Positions 1 through 5,268 of a stretch of DNA of 19,923 nucleotides are shown here, one piece after another. The DNA lies in NCBI GenBank assembly GCA_964617665.1, contig CAZUAH010000243.1, forward strand, positions 1 to 19,923. Direction: 5' to 3'. This stretch comes from JADHUC01 sp964617665. Lineage in GTDB: Bacteria > Planctomycetota > Planctomycetia > Pirellulales > Pirellulaceae. Each line of letters opens with the position of its first letter. The first letter of the stretch is position 1. The notes beneath the pieces are model-generated. The model did no database searches. It had not been told where the DNA came from and saw only the letters and a list, made by a program, of their open reading frames with translations. The translations under genes were made by a program, and so were the position numbers.

Positions 1-50
1 AACCACCCAGGATGGATCGCGCGGCGCCGCCCATCCGCACAACGTTGGGC
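1..50 (+). repeat. attC-like element 0, right half only (cut by window edge)
   Basis: The right end of a sixth copy of the spacer element found between the cassette genes. It ends in GTTGGGC at 44-50, which fits the integron core consensus GTTRRRY, and is preceded by a GC-rich stretch (GGCGCCGCCC) resembling the GGCGGCG block of the other copies. The left arm and any promoter box lie outside the window, so pairing cannot be tested. The next gene starts 8 nt after the core, as expected if this is a cassette boundary. Confidence 0.55.
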
Positions 51-58
51 GATCGTAG

Positions 59-607
59 ATGGGCAGCAACCTCGGTCGTCGTTCTGATCAATCCGAGTGG
101 TCGCGCGAGGGTCACTGCTACGACCTTTACGTTCTCGACGAGCAGCGAACCGAGTACACCAAAGCAGCTCGACTCTGTGACGGACGGTACACTGAAGATG
201 GATGGTACTACTACCGAATTGAAGCCATCTCGGAAGAGACAGAGTCACTGATTCGAGACCCCAAGATGTGGTTTGAATGGCGCTTCGATGTGGCGTCCGT
301 TGGATGCGAGCCTCTTCCCCCCGATAAGCTCGAAGGGCGTTTCTGGATGCCCGGTGGACACAAGCAGTTCTGTAAAGGGGAACGAGATGGTGTGCCCTTC
401 AAGTACCTGCGCCCACCGGGGGGGACGACGCAGTCAAACACATGGTCGTGTCTGTTGGTGGTGCTTCTATGCCTGACGCTTCCTCTGTTCGCCGTTTTCT
501 GTGTTTGGTGGGCCATCCAATGGGATTGGTCCACGGTTTTCGGGGTGTGTGTTGCATTCACCGTCTTCTATGTTTGGCGGGCCATCCGGAGATTCCTATT
601 TGACTGA
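59..607 (+). CDS. Hypothetical cassette protein with two C-terminal membrane helices
   Basis: A 182-residue protein that I do not recognise. The first ~120 residues are soluble, rich in Trp, Tyr and charged residues (for example DGWYYYRIEAI), with several Cys. Two hydrophobic segments follow at about residues 128-150 and 155-175, suggesting a C-terminal hairpin anchor. The second ends in a basic stretch (RAIRRF). The two segments share a short duplication, VFCVWWAI and VFYVWRAI. There is no signal peptide. The ATG is 8 nt downstream of the GTTGGGC core, which supports this start. It is the first of a head-to-tail series of small genes separated by attC-like elements. Function unknown. Confidence 0.7.
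   Translation: MGSNLGRRSDQSEWSREGHCYDLYVLDEQRTEYTKAARLCDGRYTEDGWYYYRIEAISEETESLIRDPKMWFEWRFDVASVGCEPLPPDKLEGRFWMPGGHKQFCKGERDGVPFKYLRPPGGTTQSNTWSCLLVVLLCLTLPLFAVFCVWWAIQWDWSTVFGVCVAFTVFYVWRAIRRFLFD
492..587 (+). repeat. Short direct repeat inside the membrane region of the first gene
   Basis: Positions 492-518 and 561-587 match at 24 of 27 bases with no gap. They lie 69 nt apart, an exact multiple of three, and encode VFCVWWAI and VFYVWRAI in the same frame. The two membrane helices therefore probably arose in part by an internal duplication. The high nucleotide identity suggests a recent event or gene conversion. Confidence 0.7.
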
Positions 608-696
608 CGATTTGCATAATGTGATGAACCGGGCTCGGCGAACACGCCGACTGGTCTCATCGCCCCTCAGAAGAAACGCAAACTCGCCAAGTCGCC

Positions 697-908
697 GCCC
701 AACACGCACGCCGCAGAGTCGCCTTATTCGAGCGATATGCGCTTTCGAGTCATCCTCGCTGGTCCGAGTCCATCTAGCGGCGCTGCAACCCGTGATCGGC
801 GAACGCCTTGGTTTCGCGTTCCGCCTGCCTCCCGTTGTATAATCCAATCAGCGCGCCACGTTTCTCGCCCCTCGCCGGGGCGGCGTCGGCCGTGCGGACC
901 CGTTGTGC
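697..908 (+). repeat. attC-like element A (integron-type recombination site)
   Basis: Spacer between the first two cassette genes. Outer arms: GCCCAAC (697-703, fits RYYYAAC) and GTTGTGC (902-908), pairing at 6 of 7. Inner arms: GCACGCCG (706-713) and CGGCCGTGC (887-895), complementary with one bulged base. CAGA and a small stem (718-722 with 732-736) follow the left arm. GGGGCGGCGT precedes the right arm, and a TATAAT box lies at 838-843. At 212 nt it is longer than usual attC sites. It starts 90 nt after the preceding gene; that gap (608-696) holds nothing I recognise. Confidence 0.65.
838..843 (+). promoter_or_regulatory. -10-like box TATAAT inside element A
   Basis: A perfect TATAAT, in the context GTTGTATAATCC. 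It lies 39 nt before the conserved GGGGCGGCG block and upstream of the gene at 956. The best -35 candidate, TTCGCG, is poor and has a 19-nt spacer. The case rests on similar boxes at the same place in elements B, C and D, not on the -35. Confidence 0.5.
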
Positions 909-955
909 GAACCTTGGCGTTCTCGCTCGTGTCATCAGGTCGGAGGGCACGCGAA

Positions 956-1291
956 ATGTCAGACAAAAAGTCCCGCATCATGTACGTCGAATGTAAGGCG
1001 TCGGAAGATCACCGCGGCGGTGCCCGCATTTGTCGCGTCACGTTTTCCAAATCTGGAAGCACGATTTACAGCGGTGGCCGTGTCCTCAAGCGAATCAAGC
1101 GCGGAGGAGTGTACGGCAACTACGTTGATGCGAACACGGGACTAGAGTATTGGGTGTCAGGGCCAAAACGAAATGGCGAGGATCGCCATTGGGCTGGTGG
1201 CGGTCCCATAAGGATTGATGCAGACGTCGTGGATGAATACTGGCGTGACATCCGTCAATGCGATCCACCGGAGAACCCTTTCATCGCATAA
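956..1291 (+). CDS. Small conserved protein, often mislabelled 1-deoxy-D-xylulose-5-phosphate synthase
   Basis: A 111-residue protein beginning MSDKKSRIMYVECKA. The pattern RIMYVE...GGARICRVTFSKSG, NYVDANTGLEYWVSGPKRNG and a C-terminal DVVDEYWRDIR matches a small family I recall as widespread, which many databases wrongly name DXP synthase. It is far too short for that enzyme (about 620 residues) and has no thiamine diphosphate motif. Its true role is unknown; the size and aromatic pattern suggest a small single-domain protein. A good ribosome binding site, GGAGGG at 942-947, lies 8 nt before the ATG and fixes the start. It is a cassette between elements A and B, and the element A promoter box may drive it. 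Confidence 0.85.
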   Translation: MSDKKSRIMYVECKASEDHRGGARICRVTFSKSGSTIYSGGRVLKRIKRGGVYGNYVDANTGLEYWVSGPKRNGEDRHWAGGGPIRIDADVVDEYWRDIRQCDPPENPFIA

Positions 1292-1300
1292 CCGAGCGCC

Positions 1301-1450
1301 GCACAACAATGCGTGGCCGCAGAGTTGCGGCATCCATGCCGCAAACGCCTTCCTTCTTCAATCAGCGTGGGCTCTGGTGGTATGATCTATTCGTCGGCCA
1401 ACGTTTTTCGCTTCGATCAGGGGCGGCGTCGGCCACACAACCCGTTGTGC
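1301..1450 (+). repeat. attC-like element B (best example)
   Basis: Begins 9 nt after the stop of the preceding gene. Outer arms GCACAAC (1301-1307) and GTTGTGC (1444-1450) are perfect reverse complements. Inner arms GTGGCCG (1313-1319) and CGGCCAC (1430-1436) are also perfect, with spacers of 5 and 7 nt. After the left arm comes CAGAG, then a perfect 9-bp palindrome, TTGCGGCAT-CC-ATGCCGCAA (1325-1344). A TATGAT box lies at 1381-1386 and GGGGCGGCGT at 1420-1429. The two nested, perfectly paired arms give the R''-L''...L'-R' layout of an attC site. Confidence 0.72.
1381..1386 (+). promoter_or_regulatory. -10-like box TATGAT inside element B
   Basis: TATGAT in the context GGTGGTATGATC, 39 nt before the GGGGCGGCG block, at the same relative place as the boxes in elements A, C and D. 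A weak TTCAAT lies 18 nt upstream as a possible -35. It would drive the gene at 1508 with a leader containing the right arm of the element. Confidence 0.42.
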
Positions 1451-1507
1451 GATCAAATCTGGAAAAGTCCCGTGTCATTGCCACCGGAATCTGAGTTTCG
1501 CGCTTGC

Positions 1508-1750
1508 ATGGAAGTCGTCTACATGGCGATCCTCGATGCCCGAGTAGCTGGTTGGCAATCGGACGTGAATCCCGAGCGTCTTGCTGACCTGATGGATGCG
1601 ATTCACAACATCCCCGGCCTCGTCCGGAATTGGGAATCCTGTGATCAGGACCTTCTGAAGTCCAAGCTCCTGGATTACGAACGCAAGTGGCGAAGCGACG
1701 GTCCGTGCTTGAGAACGATTTACGAACAGTTCCTGGCGGACGGATCTTGA
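1508..1750 (+). CDS. Hypothetical cassette protein, 80 residues
   Basis: An unrecognised, soluble, mainly helical 80-residue protein starting MEVVYMAILDARVAGWQ. Conserved-looking features are the helix ERLADLMDAIHNIP and a Trp-rich charged stretch, RNWESCD. There is no membrane segment or signal. The reading frame stays open upstream to 1313 but crosses the attC-like element, so the true start must lie after the GTTGTGC core at 1444-1450. ATG 1508 gives the most natural N-terminus. ATG 1523 and GTG 1471 are alternatives. No strong ribosome binding site is visible. It lies alone between elements B and C. Confidence 0.65.
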   Translation: MEVVYMAILDARVAGWQSDVNPERLADLMDAIHNIPGLVRNWESCDQDLLKSKLLDYERKWRSDGPCLRTIYEQFLADGS

Positions 1751-1767
1751 ATTTGGGGTGCAGCGAC

Positions 1768-1905
1768 GCACAGAATGTCCGAAGAGTCCGGCATCCGTGC
1801 AGGCTGTGTTGGTGGTGCAAAACGCGGCGGCGTTGGTACAATATACGGTGGCTCGACGCTGGTTGCCTCCGTTCGGGGCGGCGTCGACAGTGCTTCCCGT
1901 TGTGC
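1768..1905 (+). repeat. attC-like element C
   Basis: Begins 18 nt after the preceding stop and ends at GTTGTGC (1899-1905). The left outer arm is degenerate (GCACAGA, 1768-1774). The inner arms TGTCCGA (1776-1782) and TCGACA (1884-1889) pair fully if one C of the left arm is extrahelical, a hallmark of attC folding. AGAG and an imperfect stem, CCGGCAT-CC-GTGCAGG, follow. A TACAAT box lies at 1837-1842 and GGGGCGGCG at 1875-1883. This is the shortest of the five complete elements (138 nt). Confidence 0.6.
1837..1842 (+). promoter_or_regulatory. -10-like box TACAAT inside element C
   Basis: TACAAT in the context GTTGGTACAATA, 38 nt before the GGGGCGGCG block and upstream of the antitoxin gene at 1918. 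No convincing -35 at standard spacing. A start about 7 nt downstream would give a leader of roughly 70 nt that includes the right arm and core of the element. Confidence 0.42.
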
Positions 1906-1917
1906 GAGCTGATAGTT

Positions 1918-2160
1918 ATGTCCAATTACAATTCTGTTCTCTCGGCCGCATCGCAACTGCCGGTTGACGATCGCCTTCGCCTTATCGATGAACTCGCTTC
2001 TTCGGTACCGGATGACAAGCCGCCACAGCTATCGGAAGCTTGGCTTCGTGAAATCGATCGTCGGTCCGATCAGATCGACTCCGGGGCCGTCGTTACCGAG
2101 GATTGGGCGGACGTTCGCGTTCGATTGTTCGCGAAGCACGGTGTCGATGATGCAGATTAG
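1918..2160 (+). CDS. Addiction-module antitoxin (TIGR02574/PF09720-like)
   Basis: An 80-residue acidic protein, MSNYNSVLSAASQLPVDDR onward. It has the typical form of the putative addiction module component family: an N-terminal helix with LPVDDRLRLIDELASSV, a short proline-rich linker (PDDKPPQLSEAW) and a helix LREIDRRSDQIDSG. The C-terminal part usually wraps the RelE/ParE-type partner. The ATG lies 12 nt after the GTTGTGC core, so the cassette boundary supports it. The stop overlaps the start of the next gene, showing a coupled toxin-antitoxin operon. It probably neutralises the toxin and, as in related modules, may repress its own transcription. Confidence 0.85.
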   Translation: MSNYNSVLSAASQLPVDDRLRLIDELASSVPDDKPPQLSEAWLREIDRRSDQIDSGAVVTEDWADVRVRLFAKHGVDDAD

Positions 2161-2437
2161 TTTTCATCCAGATGCTACCGCCGAGTTGGAAGCATCTGCG
2201 GATTGGTACGCGGAACGTAGCCCCAGAGCTGCACGCGAATTCTGTGTCGCTATAGACGTTGCGCTTGCAAGCGTCGAGGCGGATCCGGAGCGTTTCGTTC
2301 GACTTGACGATCGCCATCGTTCGTGCGGCGTGCGAAAATTCCCATTTCAGATTATTTTCCGGTACGGCGACAATCGGATTCATGTGGTTGCTGTCGCCCA
2401 CGCAAAAAGACGGCCTGGGTATTGGCGTAACCGCTAG
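2147..2437 (+). CDS. RelE/ParE-family toxin
   Basis: A 96-residue basic protein starting MMQISFHPDATAELEASADWY. The pattern of a short first strand, a helical hairpin (AELEASADWYAERSPRAAREF), then RKFPFQIIFRYGDNRIHVVAVAHAKRRPGYW is characteristic of ParE_toxin/RelE-fold proteins; AHAKRRPGYW is the familiar C-terminal signature. Members either cut mRNA on the ribosome or poison gyrase; the sequence does not settle which. ATG 2147 or 2150 both overlap the antitoxin end (by 14 or 11 nt), indicating translational coupling. The stop lies 3 nt before the GCACAAC arm of element D. Toxin-antitoxin pairs are typical stabilising cassettes of large integron arrays. Confidence 0.88.
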   Translation: MMQISFHPDATAELEASADWYAERSPRAAREFCVAIDVALASVEADPERFVRLDDRHRSCGVRKFPFQIIFRYGDNRIHVVAVAHAKRRPGYWRNR

Positions 2438-2439
2438 CC

Positions 2440-2622
2440 GCACAACTTCTTCGGATTTGGCGGCGGCTTGCCCGACGCTAAATCCTTGAACACAGAACAT
2501 CCGCAAGGTCGCTGCGCGATCGCCTTCATTCTTTCGCGACGCGGGTCCGCATTGTAGAATCAATCGTTGTCCAACGTCGTCTCCTTCGTTTACGGCGGCG
2601 ACGGATGTTCTTTCCGTTGTGC
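2440..2622 (+). repeat. attC-like element D
   Basis: GCACAAC (2440-2446) and GTTGTGC (2616-2622) are perfect reverse complements. The inner arms GAACATCCG (2495-2503) and CGGATGTTC (2602-2610) form a perfect 9-bp pair. CAAG and a stem at 2507-2512 with 2516-2521 follow the left arm. A TAGAAT box lies at 2555-2560. Unlike A and B, about 48 nt separate the outer and inner left arms. The stretch after GCACAAC (TTCTTCGGATTTGGCGGCG) is shared almost exactly with element E. A second candidate left core, CTTGAAC, lies next to the inner arm. Confidence 0.65.
2555..2560 (+). promoter_or_regulatory. -10-like box TAGAAT inside element D
   Basis: TAGAAT in the context ATTGTAGAATCAATC, 37 nt before the GGCGGCG block. 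A TTTCGCG motif lies upstream (TTCGCG with a 16-nt spacer), and the same TTTCGCG occurs upstream of the box in element A. It would drive the small membrane protein gene at 2633. Confidence 0.42.
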
Positions 2623-2632
2623 GAACTGAGCC

Positions 2633-2920
2633 GTGCAGAAGACCGGTAAAAGACCCTGGCATCGCGTTTTACTATCTGATCTCCTACACATGTTGCCGTT
2701 CTTCGCGCTCTTCTTGATGCTTCCGGCAGCTCGCTTTCTTGGATCTGTTACTGGTGCGAACGACTTCACCTTGGCGAAAATCGCGAGAGAAGCGCTTACG
2801 CTGCTATTGATTGTGGCCACGATCTGTGGGCTGGTCTACTCTGCTGTCCTGCTGCTTCGCCTCAAAGACCGATTGTTCAATTCCCGTACACGATGTGATC
2901 GTGATCGCAGCTTTGAATAG
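2633..2920 (+). CDS. Small two-helix membrane protein, unknown function
   Basis: A 95-residue protein that I do not recognise. A short basic N-terminus (QKTGKRPWHR) precedes a first hydrophobic segment at about residues 17-38 (LLHMLPFFALFLMLPAARFL). A second lies at about 53-75 (ALTLLLIVATICGLVYSAVL). A charged, Arg-rich C-terminus follows. The GTG start lies 10 nt after the GTTGTGC core, the same distance as in the first and antitoxin cassettes, so I prefer it to ATG 2690, which would cut into the first helix. It is the last cassette before fusA, read convergently with it. Confidence 0.6.
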   Translation: MQKTGKRPWHRVLLSDLLHMLPFFALFLMLPAARFLGSVTGANDFTLAKIAREALTLLLIVATICGLVYSAVLLLRLKDRLFNSRTRCDRDRSFE

Positions 2921-2922
2921 AC

Positions 2923-3095
2923 GCACAACTTCTTAGGATTTGGCGGCGCTTGAACACCGCACGCCCGCAGAGATTCGCCATCCATGGCGAATACGCCGTT
3001 GCCTATGAAGGTCTGGGAAGTAACAATGTCTCTCAAGCATGTCTGGGAGACCTGACGGATGGTTCGTCGGCGTCGGGCGTGCGAACCCGTTGGGC
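2923..3095 (+). repeat. attC-like element E, adjacent to the 3' end of fusA
   Basis: Starts 2 nt after the preceding stop with GCACAAC (2923-2929) and ends in GTTGGGC (3089-3095). The inner arms GCACGCCCG (2959-2967) and CGGGCGTGC (3074-3082) form a perfect 9-bp pair. CAGAG and a perfect 9-bp palindrome, ATTCGCCAT-CC-ATGGCGAAT (2973-2992), follow. The palindrome has the same position and CC centre as in element B but a different stem sequence. The promoter box is weak (AACAAT at 3022-3027). No gene follows on this strand; the fusA stop lies 25 nt away, so E closes the array. Confidence 0.68.
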
Positions 3096-3120
3096 TCACC
3101 AACGTGGCGGCCTGCCTCGA

Positions 3121-5208
3121 TTAGATATTGTATTCCTTGACCACTTCCGGTGGAGCCGGTGCATAGTGAAGTGGTTCGATGGAACAACCGGCGCGGCCTT
3201 GGCTTAGACCGCGCATCGCGCCTGCATAGCCGAATAGCTCTTTCAACGGCGCTTGTGCTTCGATGGCCGTCAATTGGCCGCGGTTCTCCGTTCGCGTAAT
3301 GATCGCTCGCCGTTGCTGTAAGTCGCCTACGAAATCCCCGACGTAGTCTTCGGGCGTCAGAATGTCCAGCTTCATAATCGGCTCGAGCAAGACGGGGCCG
3401 CCCTCGACGAGTCCTTTTTCGAAAGCATCGTTGGCTGCGATGCGAAAGGCAGTGTCAGTGGACGATGCGTCTTCGTGGGCTTCGCCGCCCAGGATCGTCA
3501 CCTTCAGCTTCATCAATGGAAATCCGGCGATGCGACCACCGCCTTCGCCACAGGAGGTCAACTCTTCGACAGCGGCCTGCAGCAGTCCATCGGGCAGCGA
3601 GCCAGGCGGGCATAGGTTGACGACCGTTACGGGACGGCTTCCCGCCTCGAAAGGTTCGGCGCGGATGGTCAGCTTGGCGAAAAGCTGCTGGCCCGCCACT
3701 TGGCGGTGGCATTCGCCAGTGACTTTGACCGGCGCGTGAATGGTCTCGCGGTAGCTGACCTGTGGCTTGTGGAACTTGACTTTGAGATTGAAATCACGTG
3801 ACAGGCGGTGCTTGATCACTTCCAGGTGCAATTCGCCCATCCCGCTGATCAACGTCTGCCCAGTGTCACCGCTGGCGACTTTCACCGTAGGATCCTGACG
3901 CAAAAGCATGTCCAGAGTGTTGCCCAGTTTGTCACGTTCCGTGGCGTTTTCCGGCTCGATGGCCATGGAAATGACCGTTTCCGGGAAGTCAATGGACTCA
4001 AGCAGTATCGGGGCTTTCGTATCGCAAAGCGTGTCGCCGGTAACCGAGTTCCTAATGCCTATGATTCCAACAATGTCGCCGGCTTGTGCCCGATCGATCT
4101 GCTCCTCCTTCTTACTCGTAGCGTGTATGCGCCAGAGCTGTGCAACGTTTTCCTTCTTTTCTTTGCCCGGATTCAAAGCACGCGAGTTGGCCTTGAGTTC
4201 ACCAGAATAGACCCGCACCCAAGATACGTCGCCCGTTTTGGCAGGCAAGATTTTGAAGACCAAGCCACAAAACGGCTCTTTTGGGTCCGGCTTCCGACGT
4301 TCAAGCTTGTCCCTCTTTTTAACGTTCACTCCTTCGACGGGAGGCCGGTCTAAGGGACTTGGCAAATACGCGGCAACCGCGTCCAGAATCGGTTGCACTC
4401 CGATTCCGTGCAGGGCCGACCCGCATAGCACTGGCTGCACCTGCTGGTGAAGCGTCGCCTTGCGGATGACTTTGCGAAGTAGATCACTGGGAATCTCCTC
4501 CTCCTGCAAAGCCAGTTCCAGCAACTCGTCATCGTAGTCGTACAGTTTCTCCAACATGGTATCCCGCCAGAACTCGGCCGTTTCGAACCGGTCCTCGGGA
4601 ATGTCCGCCACAGAAACCGTCTCGCCTTCGGTCTCGGGATCGAACACCAACATCTTCATGTCGATCAGGTCGATCACGGCGCGAAAGGGGTTGTTCGTGT
4701 GCGCGGGGCCTTCACCGACAGGTATCTGCACGGCGACAGGATTGGACGCGAGACGTTCGCCGATCTCGTCAAAAGTCCCTTCGAAATCAGCTCCCTCGCG
4801 GTCCAATTTGTTGATGAATACGATGCGTGGTACCTTGTAATGGTCCGCTTGCCTCCAAACCGTTTCGCTTTGCGCCTCGACGCCCTCTCGCGCGCTGAAG
4901 ACGACAACAGCGCCGTCCAAGACACGTAGGCATCGCTCGACCTCGGCCGTGAAATCGACATGGCCCGGCGTGTCCAGCAGGTTGACGTGCACGTCCTTCC
5001 AGTCGAACGCCAAGCAGGCCGAATAGATCGTGATTCCGCGCTCTTGCTCTTCGGGGTCGTCGTCCGGCTCGGCGGTGCCGTTGTCAACCATGCCCACGCG
5101 ATGCTTGGCACCGCTGTAGAAGAGCATATGCTCGGTGACAGTCGTCTTGCCGGCGTCGATGTGGGCAATGATACCGATGTTGCGTATGTTGTCTATTCTG
5201 CGAGTCAT
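3121..5208 (-). CDS. fusA: Elongation factor G, EF-G2-like paralogue
   Basis: A ribosome-dependent GTPase of 695 residues. The G domain is intact: AHIDAGKTT, EEQERGITI, DTPGHVDF and NKLD. Domain II, domain III (SGMGELHLEV), domain IV and a C-terminal domain (LFGYAGAMRGLSQGRA) are all present. Domain IV lacks the canonical SGGRGQYG loop, having HRQVAGQQLFAKL (about 3670-3720), though the tip histidine survives (GEAHED). That loss and AEPDDDPEEQERG in switch I recall EF-G2/spdEFG2-type factors, linked to ribosome recycling rather than main translocation. The ATG at 5208 gives the usual MTRRIDNIRNIG start; GTG 5229 would add seven residues. It is the last gene of the str cluster. Confidence 0.93.
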   Translation of the reverse strand: MTRRIDNIRNIGIIAHIDAGKTTVTEHMLFYSGAKHRVGMVDNGTAEPDDDPEEQERGITIYSACLAFDWKDVHVNLLDTPGHVDFTAEVERCLRVLDGAVVVFSAREGVEAQSETVWRQADHYKVPRIVFINKLDREGADFEGTFDEIGERLASNPVAVQIPVGEGPAHTNNPFRAVIDLIDMKMLVFDPETEGETVSVADIPEDRFETAEFWRDTMLEKLYDYDDELLELALQEEEIPSDLLRKVIRKATLHQQVQPVLCGSALHGIGVQPILDAVAAYLPSPLDRPPVEGVNVKKRDKLERRKPDPKEPFCGLVFKILPAKTGDVSWVRVYSGELKANSRALNPGKEKKENVAQLWRIHATSKKEEQIDRAQAGDIVGIIGIRNSVTGDTLCDTKAPILLESIDFPETVISMAIEPENATERDKLGNTLDMLLRQDPTVKVASGDTGQTLISGMGELHLEVIKHRLSRDFNLKVKFHKPQVSYRETIHAPVKVTGECHRQVAGQQLFAKLTIRAEPFEAGSRPVTVVNLCPPGSLPDGLLQAAVEELTSCGEGGGRIAGFPLMKLKVTILGGEAHEDASSTDTAFRIAANDAFEKGLVEGGPVLLEPIMKLDILTPEDYVGDFVGDLQQRRAIITRTENRGQLTAIEAQAPLKELFGYAGAMRGLSQGRAGCSIEPLHYAPAPPEVVKEYNI

Positions 5209-5268
5209 AGTTGCCTGCAATTCCGTCACCCTGGCCTCGTTGCGGAGGACGGGGAAAGTCGGCGCATA

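Noticed and set aside
956..1291. Annotation as 1-deoxy-D-xylulose-5-phosphate synthase
   Set aside because: The protein has only 111 residues, no thiamine diphosphate-binding motif and no transketolase fold signature. The name is a propagated database error.
1313..1507. Longer start for the 80-residue cassette gene
   Set aside because: The frame runs back through element B, including its paired arms and hairpin, so the extension is not coding sequence of the cassette.
1..3095. CRISPR array
   Set aside because: The repeated units are 138-212 nt, differ in sequence and alternate with genes. There are no short identical repeats with uniform spacers and no cas genes.
1..3095. Insertion sequence or MITE family
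   Set aside because: No transposase and no flanking target duplications are visible. The arms differ between copies while staying complementary, which fits structure-selected sites better than copied transposon ends. MITE origin is not fully excluded.
3808..4353. Open frame on the plus strand within fusA, and similar long frames opposite rpoB, rplA, secE and tuf
   Set aside because: All are antisense or out-of-frame shadows of strongly supported conserved genes and show no recognisable domains.
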